From Pseudomonas pergaminensis (GTDB taxonomy: Bacteria > Pseudomonadota > Gammaproteobacteria > Pseudomonadales > Pseudomonadaceae), in assembly GCF_024112395.2 (NCBI RefSeq), contig NZ_CP078013.2, positions 124,001 through 188,000 on the forward strand: a stretch of DNA of 64,000 nt, in the 5' to 3' direction. Position numbers and translations under genes: made by a program. The notes under the pieces were generated by a model. That model worked only from the letters and a program-made list of their open reading frames with translations. It was not told the origin of the DNA and searched no databases. Shown in pieces: positions 37,703-49,400 of the stretch (position 1 is the first letter of the stretch; each line of letters starts with the position of its first letter).

Positions 37703-37793
37703 ATGGGGGAGCGGGGTTGCCCGCGATAAGGGTCAAACAGTCGGCGTTCATGCCGGCTGGCAGCCCGTTATCGCAGGCAAGTTCGTTCCCCCA
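37703..37793. repeat. REP-like inverted repeat pair
   Basis: ATGGGGGAGCGGGGTTGCCC ... GGCAAGTTCGTTCCCCCAT, with inner arms CGCGATAAGGG / CCGTTATCGC. A diverged REPIN between the DUF945 gene and pgaA. Confidence 0.75.
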
Positions 37794-37821
37794 TTCGTTT
37801 TTCAGATTTGCGGGCAATTCT

Positions 37822-37833
37822 GAACAATTGTTC
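37822..37833. promoter_or_regulatory. Palindrome upstream of pgaA
   Basis: GAACAATTGTTC is a perfect 12-bp palindrome about 140 bases before the pgaA start, in the otherwise gene-free 37675-37973 gap. It could be a regulator site for the pga operon; the cognate protein is unknown. Confidence 0.4.
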
Positions 37834-37973
37834 TGACTTGTCCCTTTTCATACAGTCGTCGGGGATAGTTCCTACAGGAAAGCTAGGTCGGGTCACGAGA
37901 CGCCGACACCCTGACGCAAATCGCTCAGGACCACCTATCGTTACAGCTTTCCGTGTGTAAGGAAGCTCACGAT

Positions 37974-40454
37974 ATGCTGCGAAACATTCCACTCAGTGCC
38001 TCAGGCCGGTTACGGCTGCTCATCGGGGTAACCTTGTGCAGCCAGTTGCTGATGCCCACCTTTGCCATGGCCGACCCGGCCTATGACGCCCTGATCATCC
38101 AGGCGCGCAACGGCAACTTCACACCCGCCCTTACTCAATTGCGTCAGCTGCCTGCCGAGCGCCAGACGCCAGGCCAGATCAGCGATCACCTGGTGATTGC
38201 CGGTTGGGCCGGCCAGGATGCCGAAGTGCTGAAGGTGTACGAGGCCCAGGGTCAGAACCGCAACCTGACCGCCCAGGCGCTGGCCACGGTCGCGAAGACC
38301 TATCGTAACCAGAAGCAGTGGGCGCAGGCCGAGGCGGTCTATCGCAAGGCGCTGCTGCGTGAGCCGAACAATGTCGACCTGCAACTGGGTCTGGCTCTCA
38401 CTCAGGCAGACGGCGGTAAAGCCAGCGAAGCGGTGCAACGCGCCCGCGCGCTGGTGGCCGCCAAGCCCGATGACCCCAACCGGCGCATGGCCCTCGGCTA
38501 CGCGCTGACCCGCGCTGGCTTGCAGTTCGACGCGCTGAATGAATTCGACCAGGCGTTTATCCGCGCCGGCGACAAACCGGAAGTGGCTCGCGAATACATC
38601 GTCGCCCTGCAAAAAGCCCGCTTGCCTGAGCCTGCGCTGCGCCTGTCGGCCCAGCGGCCAGGGCTTGTAGACCCTGTGACCCAACGTCGCCTGGAAGGTG
38701 ACTTGGCTGCCGAGCGCGTGCGCATGGCCGAGTTCGCCACGCGCTCCGAGAAGGAACGCTACGTCATCGCTGACCGGGCGTTGCAGGGTTACGACCGACT
38801 CCTTGCCCGTTGGACCCCGGACCCCACCGCCCATGACGACGTGCTGACCTGGCGCATTGACCGCCTGGGCGCGCTCAAAGCCCGCGCGCGCACCGCTGAC
38901 GTGATCCGCGAGTACGAAACCCTCAAGGCCGAAGGTGTGCAATTGCCCACCTACGCCGTGCGTTGGGTGGCGGCGTCCTACCTCGATCAGCGCCAGCCGG
39001 AAAAAGCCGAACCGTTATACCGCCAGGCGCTGAGTGCGCCCGACGCCGAACCCGATGATCGGGTCGAAGACACCACGGCGCTGTTCTACGCCTTGCAGGA
39101 AAGCGACAAAGCCGACGACGCGCGCGAGGTCGCCAACACCCTGGCCAAAAGCCAAAACCCACGGGTTGAACTCAAGGGCTTGCCCGTTGGCAACCCCAGC
39201 GACGCATGGATGGACGCGCAGCAACTGTCTGCCCAGGCTGGCGTCTTTGGCGGCGACCTGCCAGGCAGCGAGGCCGGCCTGGAAGCGCTGGTGGCCAAGG
39301 CCCCAGGCAATGTCGGCTTGCGCCTGGCCCAGGCCGATATGTACCGCGCCCGCGACTTGCCACGGCGCGCCGAAGGCATTCTCAAGGAAACCGAGGCCCA
39401 GGCCCCGCGCGATATTGGCCTGGAAGTGAGCCAGGCCTACACCGCGATGGACTTGCAGGAGTGGCGCCAGCTCGACGTGCTGACCGATGACGTGGTCGCA
39501 CGTAACCCGGATAACCGCCAGGTGCAGCGCCTCAGCCGCCTGCGCGATGTGCATGACATGGCCGAGCTGCGGGTCGAGGCCTACACCGGCAAAAGCTTCG
39601 GCGGCGGCAACAACGGCGATGCGGGGGCGGTGTCGGGGAACCGTGACTGGGGCATCGAAAGCCGTCTCTACACGCCACCCATCGACGAAGACTGGCGCCT
39701 GTTCGCCGGTGCCGGCTATGCCCGCGCCGATTTCGAAGAAGGCACCGGCCAGCACCGATGGCAGGTTGTCGGCGTCGAGCGGCGTACCCGCGACATGACC
39801 ATTGAAGCCGAGGTCTCCAACCACTCCTACGGCGACGGCTCCAAACAAGGCGCCGCCGTGTCGATTGCCCGCGACATCAATGACAACTGGCAATACGGCG
39901 GCAGCCTGGGCTACCTCCTGTCCACCACGCCCCTGCGGGCGTTGAATGACGGCGTCACAGCCAACGGCGGTAGCGGTTTTATCCGCTGGCGCGCCAACGA
40001 AAGCCGTGAATGGAAGCTGACCCTCAGCCCCTCCCATTTCAGTGATGGCAATGACCGCTTCGAAGCCTTGCTCAGCGGCCGCGAAGGCCTCTACAGCTCG
40101 TCCAAAGTGCAAGTGGACCTGGGCCTCGAAGTGGGTGCCAGCCGCAACAGCAAGGAAGACACGGTCTACTTCAACCCGAAGTCGGACTTCACCGTGTTGC
40201 CGGTCCTCAATATCAACCATGTGCTCTATCACCGCTACGAGACCCAGTGGAGTCAGCAGTTCCAGGTCGGTGCGGGTACGTATAGCCAGCGGGATTATTC
40301 CACCGGTGGCATCGGTCTGGTGGGCTACGGCCAACGCTTTCGCTGGAACGATGTCCTGGACGCCGGCGCCAACCTGAGCCTGATCAGCCGACCTTACGAC
40401 GGTGATCGCGAACGCGATCTGCGCCTGCTCGTCGACCTCACTTACCGTTTCTAG
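37974..40454 (+). CDS. pgaA: Poly-N-acetylglucosamine outer-membrane export porin PgaA
   Basis: Outer-membrane secretin-like porin of 826 residues. A signal peptide (LLIGVTLCSQLLMPTFAMA) is followed by a periplasmic TPR superhelix (about residues 40-500, e.g. WAQAEAVYRKALLREPNNVDLQLGLALTQ region) and a C-terminal beta-barrel (about 530-826) ending in LLVDLTYRF. It guides partly deacetylated PNAG through the outer membrane. The ATG at 37974 has AAGGAAG in front. First gene of pgaABCD. Confidence 0.94.
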   Translation: MLRNIPLSASGRLRLLIGVTLCSQLLMPTFAMADPAYDALIIQARNGNFTPALTQLRQLPAERQTPGQISDHLVIAGWAGQDAEVLKVYEAQGQNRNLTAQALATVAKTYRNQKQWAQAEAVYRKALLREPNNVDLQLGLALTQADGGKASEAVQRARALVAAKPDDPNRRMALGYALTRAGLQFDALNEFDQAFIRAGDKPEVAREYIVALQKARLPEPALRLSAQRPGLVDPVTQRRLEGDLAAERVRMAEFATRSEKERYVIADRALQGYDRLLARWTPDPTAHDDVLTWRIDRLGALKARARTADVIREYETLKAEGVQLPTYAVRWVAASYLDQRQPEKAEPLYRQALSAPDAEPDDRVEDTTALFYALQESDKADDAREVANTLAKSQNPRVELKGLPVGNPSDAWMDAQQLSAQAGVFGGDLPGSEAGLEALVAKAPGNVGLRLAQADMYRARDLPRRAEGILKETEAQAPRDIGLEVSQAYTAMDLQEWRQLDVLTDDVVARNPDNRQVQRLSRLRDVHDMAELRVEAYTGKSFGGGNNGDAGAVSGNRDWGIESRLYTPPIDEDWRLFAGAGYARADFEEGTGQHRWQVVGVERRTRDMTIEAEVSNHSYGDGSKQGAAVSIARDINDNWQYGGSLGYLLSTTPLRALNDGVTANGGSGFIRWRANESREWKLTLSPSHFSDGNDRFEALLSGREGLYSSSKVQVDLGLEVGASRNSKEDTVYFNPKSDFTVLPVLNINHVLYHRYETQWSQQFQVGAGTYSQRDYSTGGIGLVGYGQRFRWNDVLDAGANLSLISRPYDGDRERDLRLLVDLTYRF

Positions 40455-40466
40455 AAGAGCCTGACC

Positions 40467-42464
40467 ATGACCGTCCTCAGCCGATGCTTGTTGATTCTGG
40501 GCGTAATGCTGGCCAGTGCCTGTGCCCAGCAACCCGCGCCTTTCACTCCACCCGCCGAGCGGCCGACACCGGCCAACGAAGCGCCGTGGCCGAAAAACCA
40601 TTTCCTGGGCATTGCCTACCACGACGTCGAGGATCGCGACCCCGATCAGGCGGTGGTGGCGGTGCGCACCGAACGTCTGATCGAGCAGTTGGCCTGGCTG
40701 CGCGAGAACGGCTACCAGGCGGTCAGCGTCGACCAGATCCTGGCGGCCCGCAACGGTGGGCCGGCGTTACCGCCCAAAGCCATCATGCTCAGCTTCGATG
40801 ATGGTTATTCCAGCTTCTACACACGGGTGATGCCGATCCTGCGCGCCTACCACTGGCCAGCGTTGTTGGCGCCCGTGGGCTATTGGATCGATACGCCACT
40901 GAACAAACCGGTGGATTTCGCTGGCCAGCCACGGCCGCGTGGCGAATTCCTCACCTGGCAGCAGATCCGCGAAGTGTCCCAGTCAGGCCTTGTGGAAATC
41001 GCGGCGCACACCGATGCCAGCCACACCGGCATCCTCGCCAACCCCCAAGGCAACCTGGAGCCGGCGGCGACCTCGCTGCGCTTTGACCCGGCCACGGGGC
41101 GCTATGAAAGCCAGGCGCAGTTCGATGCACGGATGCGTGCCGATGTGGTGGCGATTTCCAACAAAATCCAAAAGGTCACCGGCAAGAAACCGCGCGTGTG
41201 GGTATGGCCGTACGGTGCAGCCAAGGGCACTTCACTGGCGATCGTCGGCGAGCAGGGCTATCAGATGGCCCTGACCCTGGAAGATGGCCTCGACAGCTCG
41301 AATGACTTGATGAACAGCCCACGCTTCCTGGTGGCCTCCGACCCGGACGGCGAGCACTTCGCCAACAGCATCGTCGCGGCGCAAGCCAAGGCACCGCTGC
41401 GCGTGTTGCACGTGGACCTGGATAACGTCTACGACCCGGACCCGGCCCAACAGGCCCGCAACCTCGACCAGCTGGTGCAGAGGGTGGTCGACATGGGCGC
41501 AGGCACCGTGTTCCTGCAAGCCTTCGCCGACCCCAAGGGCGACGGCCTGGTGCATGAGCTGTACTTCCCCAACCGCCACTTACCGGTACGTGCCGACTTG
41601 TTCAACCGCGTCTCCTGGCAATTGCACACCCGTGCCCATACGGCGGTGTATGCCTGGATGCCGGTGCTCAGTTTCGCCCTCGACCCCAAGCTGCCACGCG
41701 TGACGCGCTGGGACCCGGAAACCGGCAAGGTCGGCCTCGACCCGGACCAATATAAGCGCCTGTCGCCGTTTGACCCGCAGGTGCGCAAGATCATCGGCGA
41801 GATCTACGAGGACCTGGCACGCAACAACGCCATCGACGGTGTGCTGTACCACGACGACGCCGTGTTCAACGATTTCGAAGATGCCAGCCCGGCCGCGCTC
41901 AAGGCGTATGCCGCCAACGGCCTGCCAAACACCATCGAGGCCCTGCGTGCCGACCCGGCCGTGATGCAACGCTGGACGCGCTTCAAGAGCCGCTACTTGA
42001 TCGACTTCACCCATGAGCTGACCGCCAAGGTCCGTGCTATCGGTGGGCCGCAGGTGCAGACCGCGCGCAATATCTTCGCCGAGCCGATGCTCAATCCGGG
42101 CAGCGAAACCTGGTTTGCGCAGAACCTCGATGACTTCCTCCAGACCTATGACTGGACCGCGCCCATGGCCATGCCGCTGATGGAAGGCCAGGAGTACAAG
42201 ACCTCCAACGCCTGGCTGGAGAAGCTGGTGGCGACGGTGAAATCGCGCCCTGGCGCGTTGGAACGCACGGTATTTGAACTGCAAGCCAAAGACTGGCGCA
42301 CCAAAGAAGCGCCGGATATCAATGCCAAGCAAATGGCTGAATGGATGGGTGTGCTCAAGCGCCAGGGGGTCACGAGTTTTGGTTACTACCCGGACAACTT
42401 CCTGGAAAACTCCCCGGACCTGAAGACTGTGCGTCCGGCCCTTTCCAACCAATGGAACCCTTGA
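40467..42464 (+). CDS. pgaB: PNAG N-deacetylase/hydrolase lipoprotein PgaB
   Basis: Lipoprotein of 665 residues (lipobox LASAC|AQQ). The N-terminal half is a CE4 polysaccharide deacetylase: SFDDGY gives the catalytic and metal aspartates, and HTDASHTG gives the metal histidines. The C-terminal half (from about residue 310, [30 protein letters not shown]) is the GH153-type domain that binds and cuts the polymer. Partial deacetylation is needed for PNAG export through PgaA. It follows pgaA by 12 bases. Confidence 0.94.
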   Translation: MTVLSRCLLILGVMLASACAQQPAPFTPPAERPTPANEAPWPKNHFLGIAYHDVEDRDPDQAVVAVRTERLIEQLAWLRENGYQAVSVDQILAARNGGPALPPKAIMLSFDDGYSSFYTRVMPILRAYHWPALLAPVGYWIDTPLNKPVDFAGQPRPRGEFLTWQQIREVSQSGLVEIAAHTDASHTGILANPQGNLEPAATSLRFDPATGRYESQAQFDARMRADVVAISNKIQKVTGKKPRVWVWPYGAAKGTSLAIVGEQGYQMALTLEDGLDSSNDLMNSPRFLVASDPDGEHFANSIVAAQAKAPLRVLHVDLDNVYDPDPAQQARNLDQLVQRVVDMGAGTVFLQAFADPKGDGLVHELYFPNRHLPVRADLFNRVSWQLHTRAHTAVYAWMPVLSFALDPKLPRVTRWDPETGKVGLDPDQYKRLSPFDPQVRKIIGEIYEDLARNNAIDGVLYHDDAVFNDFEDASPAALKAYAANGLPNTIEALRADPAVMQRWTRFKSRYLIDFTHELTAKVRAIGGPQVQTARNIFAEPMLNPGSETWFAQNLDDFLQTYDWTAPMAMPLMEGQEYKTSNAWLEKLVATVKSRPGALERTVFELQAKDWRTKEAPDINAKQMAEWMGVLKRQGVTSFGYYPDNFLENSPDLKTVRPALSNQWNP

Positions 42465-42466
42465 CC

Positions 42467-43807
42467 ATGTTCGACAGAATCCTGGCTTTATTCGTGCTGG
42501 CATTGGTATTGGGCGTGCCCCTGGGCCTGATCTTCCTGGTCACCGGGCAGTTCCTGATGGACTTCGTGTTTTTCTACCCGCTGTTCATGTCGGCGTTGTG
42601 GATCGCAGGCGGCCTGTATTTCTGGCTGCACTGGGAGCGCCATTGGCCGTGGGAAGAGGACACACCGGCCCCCACCTTGGCCGGCAACCCGCTGATCTCG
42701 ATCATCATCCCTTGCTACAACGAAGGCGATAACGCCGCCGATACCATGCGTGCGGCGCTGGGGCAGGTGTATGCGAACATTGAAGTGATCGCAGTAAACG
42801 ATGGCTCCACAGACAACACCGCTGCGGTGCTCGATGCGTTGGCACTGGAACACCCACGCCTGCGCGTACTGCACCTGGCGCAGAACCAAGGCAAGGCCGT
42901 GGCCTTGCGCATGGGCGCAGTTGCCGCGCGCAGCGAGTACCTGGTGTGCATCGACGGTGACGCGTTGCTGGATAAAAACGCGGCGGCCTACATGGTCGCG
43001 CCGATGCTCGATAACCCGCGCCTGGGCGCCGTGACCGGCAACCCGCGCATTCGTACACGCTCGACTTTGATCGGCCGCGTGCAGGTGGGTGAGTTCTCGT
43101 CGATCATCGGTTTGATCAAGCGCACGCAGCGGGTGTTCGGCCGGATCTTCACGGTGTCGGGTGTGGTGGTAGCGTTCCGTAAAAAGGCGCTCGACCGCAT
43201 CGACTACTGGAGCACCGACATGATCACCGAGGACATCGATGTCAGTTGGAAGCTGCAGCTCGATCACTGGAGCATCTTTTACGAGCCACGCGCCCTGTGC
43301 TGGATCCTGATGCCCGAGACTGTCGGCGGCCTGTGGAAGCAGCGCCTGCGTTGGGCCCAGGGCGGTGCTGAAGTGCTGTTCAAAAATATCCGTGGCATCT
43401 GGCAATGGCGCCATCGCTACCTGTGGCCGCTGCTGTTCGAATACTGCCTGTCCACCGGTTGGGCGTTTACCTTCCTGTTGTCGGTGATCTTCTACGTGCT
43501 TGGCAAGTTCATGGTGTTGCCACCGGCGATCGCGGTGGACTCCCTGGTCCCGCCAGCGTTTACCGGCCTGGTGCTGGCGATGGTGTGCCTGTTGCAGTTT
43601 GCGGTGAGCATCATCATCGACCGCCGCTACGAGAAAGACCTGTGGAAGACTCTGTTCTGGACCGTGTGGTACCCGATGGTGTTCTGGCTGGTCAGCCTGT
43701 TCACCACCCTGGTCAGTTTTCCCAAGGTGCTGTTCAACCAGCATCAGAAGCGTGCGCGCTGGGTCAGCCCTGATCGCGGCATCAAACCTACTGAAGAGGA
43801 GGCGTGA
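42467..43807 (+). CDS. pgaC: PNAG synthase, GT2 family PgaC
   Basis: Processive glycosyltransferase of 446 residues. Two N-terminal membrane helices precede the GT2 domain with VNDGSTDNT, the DxD-like IDGDALLD, the catalytic TEDID and the processive-enzyme QRLRW motif, then C-terminal helices. It polymerises UDP-GlcNAc and passes the chain across the inner membrane together with PgaD. The ATG at 42467 lies two bases after the pgaB stop; longer in-frame versions overlap pgaB and are rejected. Confidence 0.95.
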   Translation: MFDRILALFVLALVLGVPLGLIFLVTGQFLMDFVFFYPLFMSALWIAGGLYFWLHWERHWPWEEDTPAPTLAGNPLISIIIPCYNEGDNAADTMRAALGQVYANIEVIAVNDGSTDNTAAVLDALALEHPRLRVLHLAQNQGKAVALRMGAVAARSEYLVCIDGDALLDKNAAAYMVAPMLDNPRLGAVTGNPRIRTRSTLIGRVQVGEFSSIIGLIKRTQRVFGRIFTVSGVVVAFRKKALDRIDYWSTDMITEDIDVSWKLQLDHWSIFYEPRALCWILMPETVGGLWKQRLRWAQGGAEVLFKNIRGIWQWRHRYLWPLLFEYCLSTGWAFTFLLSVIFYVLGKFMVLPPAIAVDSLVPPAFTGLVLAMVCLLQFAVSIIIDRRYEKDLWKTLFWTVWYPMVFWLVSLFTTLVSFPKVLFNQHQKRARWVSPDRGIKPTEEEA

Positions 43808-43809
43808 TC

Positions 43810-44292
43810 ATGAAACTGGTCAGAACCCGCCAACGTACGGTGATGTGGATTATCGATGTGCTGTTGACCCTGATGGCCTGGGCCGGGTTGATCTGGCTGC
43901 TGGCGCGCGGGATAAGCTCGATGCTGGAAACCCACGGTGGGCCGCGGATCGAGGCGCCGATTTTTGCCGCCCTCAACACCCTGCAGATCTACCTGTGGAT
44001 CGCCCTGTTCAACGCCGTGATCCTGATCAGCTGGGCGCGCTACCAGCAGCGCCGAGGCCGCAAGTTTGCCCAGCGCCGGGCCGAGGCCAAGGCCCTGACC
44101 GACCAGAACCTGAACGAAAGTTTCAGCCTGGGCGAAGGCGACCTGGAGCAGCTGCGTCGACCGGGTGTGCTGGTGATCCATAACGACGAGGACGGCGGTG
44201 TTGCCGAAGTGAAATCCCACGTTTCCCGTGATGTGGAGAAGCCTGGGCTGACCCTGGTGTCGGGCAAGGACCAGAATAAAGACGCCAGCTAG
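43810..44292 (+). CDS. pgaD: PNAG biosynthesis auxiliary protein PgaD
   Basis: Small membrane protein of 160 residues with two hydrophobic helices (IIDVLLTLMAWAGLIWLLARG and IYLWIALFNAVILISWARY) and a basic/acidic cytoplasmic tail. PgaD pairs with PgaC and, in E. coli, responds to c-di-GMP. The ATG at 43810 is preferred to the GTG two codons earlier because AGGAGG lies at ideal distance. Last gene of the operon. Confidence 0.92.
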   Translation: MKLVRTRQRTVMWIIDVLLTLMAWAGLIWLLARGISSMLETHGGPRIEAPIFAALNTLQIYLWIALFNAVILISWARYQQRRGRKFAQRRAEAKALTDQNLNESFSLGEGDLEQLRRPGVLVIHNDEDGGVAEVKSHVSRDVEKPGLTLVSGKDQNKDAS

Positions 44293-44658
44293 GTAAAGGC
44301 TGGAAGGGTCGTTCCCATGCAAGGTGGGGACGATCTCGTCTAATCCCGACAAATGGGATCCAATTCACAAAACCGCCGCGAACTTTTCTGCTCTTTCCGG
44401 TACTAACTTATCTCTGCGAGAACTAGATGGCCAATTAATGGCAATTTATAAGTTCTCCGAAGAATCGCGATCAATAGTGCTGCCGCTTGTCGGAATAATA
44501 TGTCCTATTACAAGTTGCATGACCTTTTGATTATATTAAGTCGTTATCAATCAATGGCTTGTGGTGAAAACTAGTACGAGCGTCTAACTAACTCGGCTTT
44601 TTGAGTGGGTACAAGTTCGATGTTAGTTTGCCCGCCGTTGATTTTCGATGGATCGAAC
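44293..44658. promoter_or_regulatory. Gap between pga and cdi operons
   Basis: No gene is supported. At 44304-44336 GGTCGTTCCC and GGGGACGATC form an imperfect hairpin of a kind often found between Pseudomonas genes; it may end the pga transcript. From about 44400 to 44600 the sequence turns AT-rich, with AT-only runs (TTGATTATATTAAG near 44527), and probably carries the promoter of the two-partner secretion genes. Confidence 0.5.
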
Positions 44659-46380
44659 ATGTCTTTGTTATTGCCACGGACCCGGTACCTGCTGTGCACT
44701 TTCCTGCTCGCTTATTTGAGCCTGAACAGCGCCATGGCCGCCCCTACGCCTGGGGATCAAGACCTGATCCGCGACCGGCAGAACCGGCTCCTTGAAGAGC
44801 AGCGCCGGCGCCTGGAAGAGCTTCAGGACCTGCCCGGCAAAGACACCAAGCCCCAGGCCCCGGCGCTGCCGGCGGATACGCGTTGCTTTCCCATCCAGGA
44901 CATCGAACTCAAGGGCGCCGACAGCCTGTCCGCCGCCGACCGCACGCGCTTGCTCAAACCCTATATCGGCCAATGCCTGGGCGTTACGCAGCTCAATGAA
45001 CTGCTCAAGGTCATCACCGACGACTACATCGCCAAGGGCCGCGTCACCAGCCGCGCCTACTTGCCACAACAGGACCTTTCCAGCGGCCATCTGCAAGTGC
45101 TGGTGGTCGAAGGCAAACTCGAAGGCATCAAGGGCGCCCAGGGCAGCACGGTCACCGACCGCGAACTGGCCATGGCGTTTCCCGGCAAGGTCGGTGAAGC
45201 GCTCAACCTGCGCGAAGTCGAACAATTGGTGGATCAACTGAGCCGCCTGCCGTCCAAACAGGCGCAAATGGAACTGACCCCCGGCACCCAGATCGGCGGC
45301 AGCGAAGTGCTGGTCAAAAACCAGCCGCAAAAACCCTGGCGCGCCAGCCTGTCGCGCAATAACGACGGCCAGAAAAGCACCGGCGAACAGCAGTGGGGCG
45401 CCGGCCTTGAGTGGGACAGCCCGCTGGGCCTGGCCGATCAACTGATCCTGCGCGGCGGCCACGACGCCATCAGCGACCATCAGAAAACCTCGAAAAACAG
45501 CATGCTGTATTACAACGTGCCGTGGGGCTGGTGGAACTTCAGTTACACCTACAGCGAGAGCGAGTACCGCGCGCCGGGCGACCTTGACGGCTACAAGTAC
45601 AAGCAAACGGGCGACAGCCAGAACCACCAGGTGCGTGCCGAGCGCGTGGTGCATCGCGATGACGTGAGCAAGACCTCGGTCAACGTCGGCCTGACCCATC
45701 TGCGCACCAACAACTACTTCAACGACGAGCGCCTGGACGTCAGCAGCAACCGCCTCAGCGAGTTCCAGGTGGGCATCAACCACGGGCGCCGCATCGGTAG
45801 CGCCTTCGTCAACCTGGATGTCGGCATGCAGAACGGCACCGGTGCCTTTGACGCCCAAAAGGACGACCAGGAACGCATCCGCGGCAACCTCACCCCAACC
45901 CCGCGCTACCGCAAATACACCGCCACCGTGAGCTACCTGCAACCCTTCACGCTGTGGGGCGAATCGTTGAGTTTTTCCAGCCTGGCCACCGGACAGCGCA
46001 GTGAGGACGTGCTGTATCCGGCGCAACGCATGAGTCTCGGCGGCTCGTACTCGGTGCGCGGGTTCAAGGACCAGCAACTGACCGGCGACAGCGGCGGCTA
46101 CTGGCGCAACGAAGTGCGCTGGGCACGCCCGGTGACCCTCGACTGGATGCGCCCCGCCTTTGCCGAATACGGCGCCAGCGTCGGCTATGACCAGGGCGTG
46201 ATTCGCAACGATCGCTACAACGATGACCAGCACGGCAGGGTTTCGAGTAACTCCCTGGAGCTGTTCGCTCGCGGCAAAAACGTCAGCACCAGCGTGACCT
46301 TTGCCCACTCCCTGGAGCGACCTGGCGTGATGACCGAGCGCGAAGCGCCGATCTATTTCCGCCTGGATTTCTACCTGTAA
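44659..46380 (+). CDS. cdiB: Two-partner secretion outer-membrane transporter (CdiB/FhaC/ShlB family)
   Basis: TpsB transporter of 573 residues. After a signal peptide (LLCTFLLAYLSLNSAMA) come a Q/R/E-rich linker helix (RDRQNRLLEEQRRRLEEL), two POTRA domains (FPIQDIELKGADSL..., QLNELLKVITDDYIAKGRVTSRAYLPQQ) and a 16-strand barrel with the conserved VRGF loop (SVRGFKDQQLTGDSGGYW). It secretes and assembles the large CdiA-like exoprotein encoded 31 bases downstream. The ATG at 44659 is chosen so that the signal peptide is N-terminal. Confidence 0.94.
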   Translation: MSLLLPRTRYLLCTFLLAYLSLNSAMAAPTPGDQDLIRDRQNRLLEEQRRRLEELQDLPGKDTKPQAPALPADTRCFPIQDIELKGADSLSAADRTRLLKPYIGQCLGVTQLNELLKVITDDYIAKGRVTSRAYLPQQDLSSGHLQVLVVEGKLEGIKGAQGSTVTDRELAMAFPGKVGEALNLREVEQLVDQLSRLPSKQAQMELTPGTQIGGSEVLVKNQPQKPWRASLSRNNDGQKSTGEQQWGAGLEWDSPLGLADQLILRGGHDAISDHQKTSKNSMLYYNVPWGWWNFSYTYSESEYRAPGDLDGYKYKQTGDSQNHQVRAERVVHRDDVSKTSVNVGLTHLRTNNYFNDERLDVSSNRLSEFQVGINHGRRIGSAFVNLDVGMQNGTGAFDAQKDDQERIRGNLTPTPRYRKYTATVSYLQPFTLWGESLSFSSLATGQRSEDVLYPAQRMSLGGSYSVRGFKDQQLTGDSGGYWRNEVRWARPVTLDWMRPAFAEYGASVGYDQGVIRNDRYNDDQHGRVSSNSLELFARGKNVSTSVTFAHSLERPGVMTEREAPIYFRLDFYL

Positions 46381-46411
46381 TTCAACGCCCGCAGCCTTTG
46401 AGATTTTGAAT

Positions 46412-49400
46412 ATGGACGTTCGCCCCGTTACTGCCCTGAAAACCCTGAGCCAACGCGGCCTGGCCTTGATCCTGGCCAACGCGCTGTTCTGGCAGCCATT
46501 GCTGGCCCAGGCCGACGGTATCGTGGTCAGTGGCCCGGGCACCACGGTCGGCCAGGCGGGCAACGGCGTGCCGGTGGTGAATATCGCCACGCCCAATGGC
46601 AGCGGCCTGTCCCATAACCAGTTCAAGGACTACAACGTCGGCCCCAACGGCGTGATCCTCAACAACGCCAACAGCATTGTGCAAAGCACGCAACTGGGCG
46701 GGATCATTGTCGGCAACCCGAACCTCAAGGGCGGCGCGGCGAATGTCATCCTCAACGAAGTCAAAGGTGGTAGCCCCAGCCAATTGCGCGGCTACACCGA
46801 AGTGGCGGGCCAGTCGGCCAAGGTCATCGTCGCCAACCCCTACGGCATCAGCTGCAACGGTTGCGGGTTCATCAACACCCCCAACGTCACCCTGACCACC
46901 GGTAAACCGGTGATCGATCAGGCCGGGCAACTGAAAAGCTACCAAGTCGACGGCGGCGCCGTGACCATCGATGGCAAAGGCCTGAACGCGAGCAACGTCG
47001 ACCACTTCGAGATCATCACGCGTTCGGCCAAGATCAATGCGCAGATCAACGCGAAACAACTCACGGTGATCGCCGGGCGCAATGACGTCGACGCCCAAAG
47101 CCTGAAAACCACCGCGCGCGCCGACGACGGCAGCACCAAGCCGGAACTGGCCATCGACTCGTCGGCCCTGGGCGGCATGTATGCCGGTGCGATCAAACTG
47201 GTGGGCACCGAAGCCGGTGTGGGGGTGAAGCTCGACGGCACACTGGCCGCCAGTGGTGGTGATATTCAGCTCGACGCCAACGGCCACCTGAGCATGGCCC
47301 AGGCCGCCGCCAGCGGTGCGGTGGACATCAAGGCCGCGAGTCTGGAGACCAAGGGCGCGGTGTACGCGGGCACCACCCTCAAGGCACAGACCAAGGGCAC
47401 CCTGAAAAACAGCAAGACCCTCGCCGCGCGCGACAGCATCACCCTGGCCAGCAATGGCCAGTTGACCAACAGCGGCATCGTCGAAGCCGGGGTCAACGCC
47501 GACAACACCCGCAATGCCGGTGGCGACGTCACCCTCGACAGCCAGCACCTCACCAACACCGGCACGGTGATCGCCAATCGCAACCTCACCGCCACCGCGC
47601 AAAGCCTGGATAACCAGGGCGCTACCTTGAGCGCCAAGCAGGCGCTGAACGTCACCGCCGCCAGCGTCGACAACCGCAACAAAGGTCGCCTGCTCAGCGA
47701 CGGTGCACAAACCCTCAACGTCAGCGGCCTGCTGGACAACAGCCAGGGCGGCATCATCGACAGCACCGGTGCGTTCACCCTCAACGGCAATACCCTGGAT
47801 AACAGCACCGGTAGCCTGACCGCCGGCGGGGCGATCACCCTGGATTTGATCGGCGACCTGATCAACCGCAACGGCAAGCTGGCCAGCGCCGGGCCGCTGC
47901 TGATCCAGCGCGCCGCTCACGTTGACAACCAGGGCGGCAAGCTCGCCAGCCAGGGCTTGCTGACGGTATTTGCCAACAGCATCGACAACCGTAACACCGG
48001 CACCCTGGCCGCCAACGCTGGCCTGACCCTGACCACCAGCGGCCTGTTGCAAAACAGCGGCAACGGCCTGATCCACAGTGAAAACGCTGGCGTGACCATC
48101 ACCGCCGGCACCCTCGACAACAACGGTGGCCGCATCGCCGCCAAGGGCGGTGATGCGCAGATCGACGCCACTGACTTCAACAACGGCAGCGGCGCGTTGT
48201 TTGCTCGCGATCGCGTGCACCTGACCGGTATGAATGTGGATAACGGCGGCGAGATCGCCGGCAACCGGATCGACATCAGCCTGGAAGGCGCATTGAATAA
48301 CCGAGGCCTGATCGAAAGCGCCACGGCCCTTGATGTCGAGACCGCCAGCCTGAACAACAGCGGGCAAATGCGTGCCTTGGGCGCCAGCGGCAAGACCCGC
48401 TACGCCATCGGTGGCCTGCTCAACAACAGCGGCAGCCTGGAGACCGCCAACGACCAATTGAGCCTCGCCGCCAATCGCTTCCAGAACACCGGTGGCAAGG
48501 TGTTGCATGTGGGCACCGGGGTGCTCGACCTCAGTGGCATCAGCCTCGATGACGTGGGTGGCAGCCTGGTCACCAACGGCGACCTGACCTTCGACAAAGT
48601 CAATTGGACCAACAGCACCGCGATCCAGGCCGGGCGCCTGACCGTCAACGTGGATAACCTGCAACAGACCGCCACCGGCAAACTGCTCGGCACCCGCGCC
48701 CTGGTCGGCAGCGGCAAGGACTGGATCGTGGGCGGCAGCGTCGCCAGCCAGGGCAGCCTGGATCTTTCGGTGGGCAACCTGCTCAACGACCACGGCCTGA
48801 TCTTCAGTGGCGGCGACCTGAACCTCAAGGTCGAGCGCCTGAAAAACCTCGGCGCCACGATCTACGCCATGGGTAACCTGCGCGTCGACCGCGACGGCCA
48901 GGGCGGCTTGGCCACCAGCATCATCAACAGCTCGGGCACCATCGAGAGCGAGCGCAACCTGGTCCTGGCCGCCAGCACGATCCAGAACATCCGTACTGTG
49001 CTCACCACCGAGTCCGGCATCTACAGTGCCTCCATCACGCCCATCGCCTGTATCGACGGGGTGACCGGTGGCGACTGCGAAGGCGGCAAGCAGAACCGGC
49101 CGTTCCAGATCACCCAGCGTGATCACTTCATCGTCAGTGATGCCACGGCAGCGTCCAGCATCACCTCGGGCGGCAACATGCTGCTCACTGGCGGCGAGCT
49201 GCTCAACAGCAGCAGTAGCATCGCCGCCGGTGGCAACCTCACGGCCATCGTCAACCAACTCACCAACGTCGGCGTCGTGACCCACGATACCCAGTATGAC
49301 CGCGTCTTTACCTCCGCCCGCGAGCGCAAGCCTGGAGGCTGGTACCGTGAAGCCGCTGCGTTCACCCAGCGCTATTCGGCGGGCCAGGACATGACCGGCG

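Noticed and set aside
44324..44530. Small gene of 68 codons before cdiB
   Set aside because: No ribosome-binding site, no recognisable features, AT-rich promoter-like sequence; chance frame more likely.
44668..46626. Long minus-strand open frame opposite cdiB (about 650 codons)
   Set aside because: Shadow of the cdiB coding sequence caused by GC-rich third positions; no recognisable protein features.
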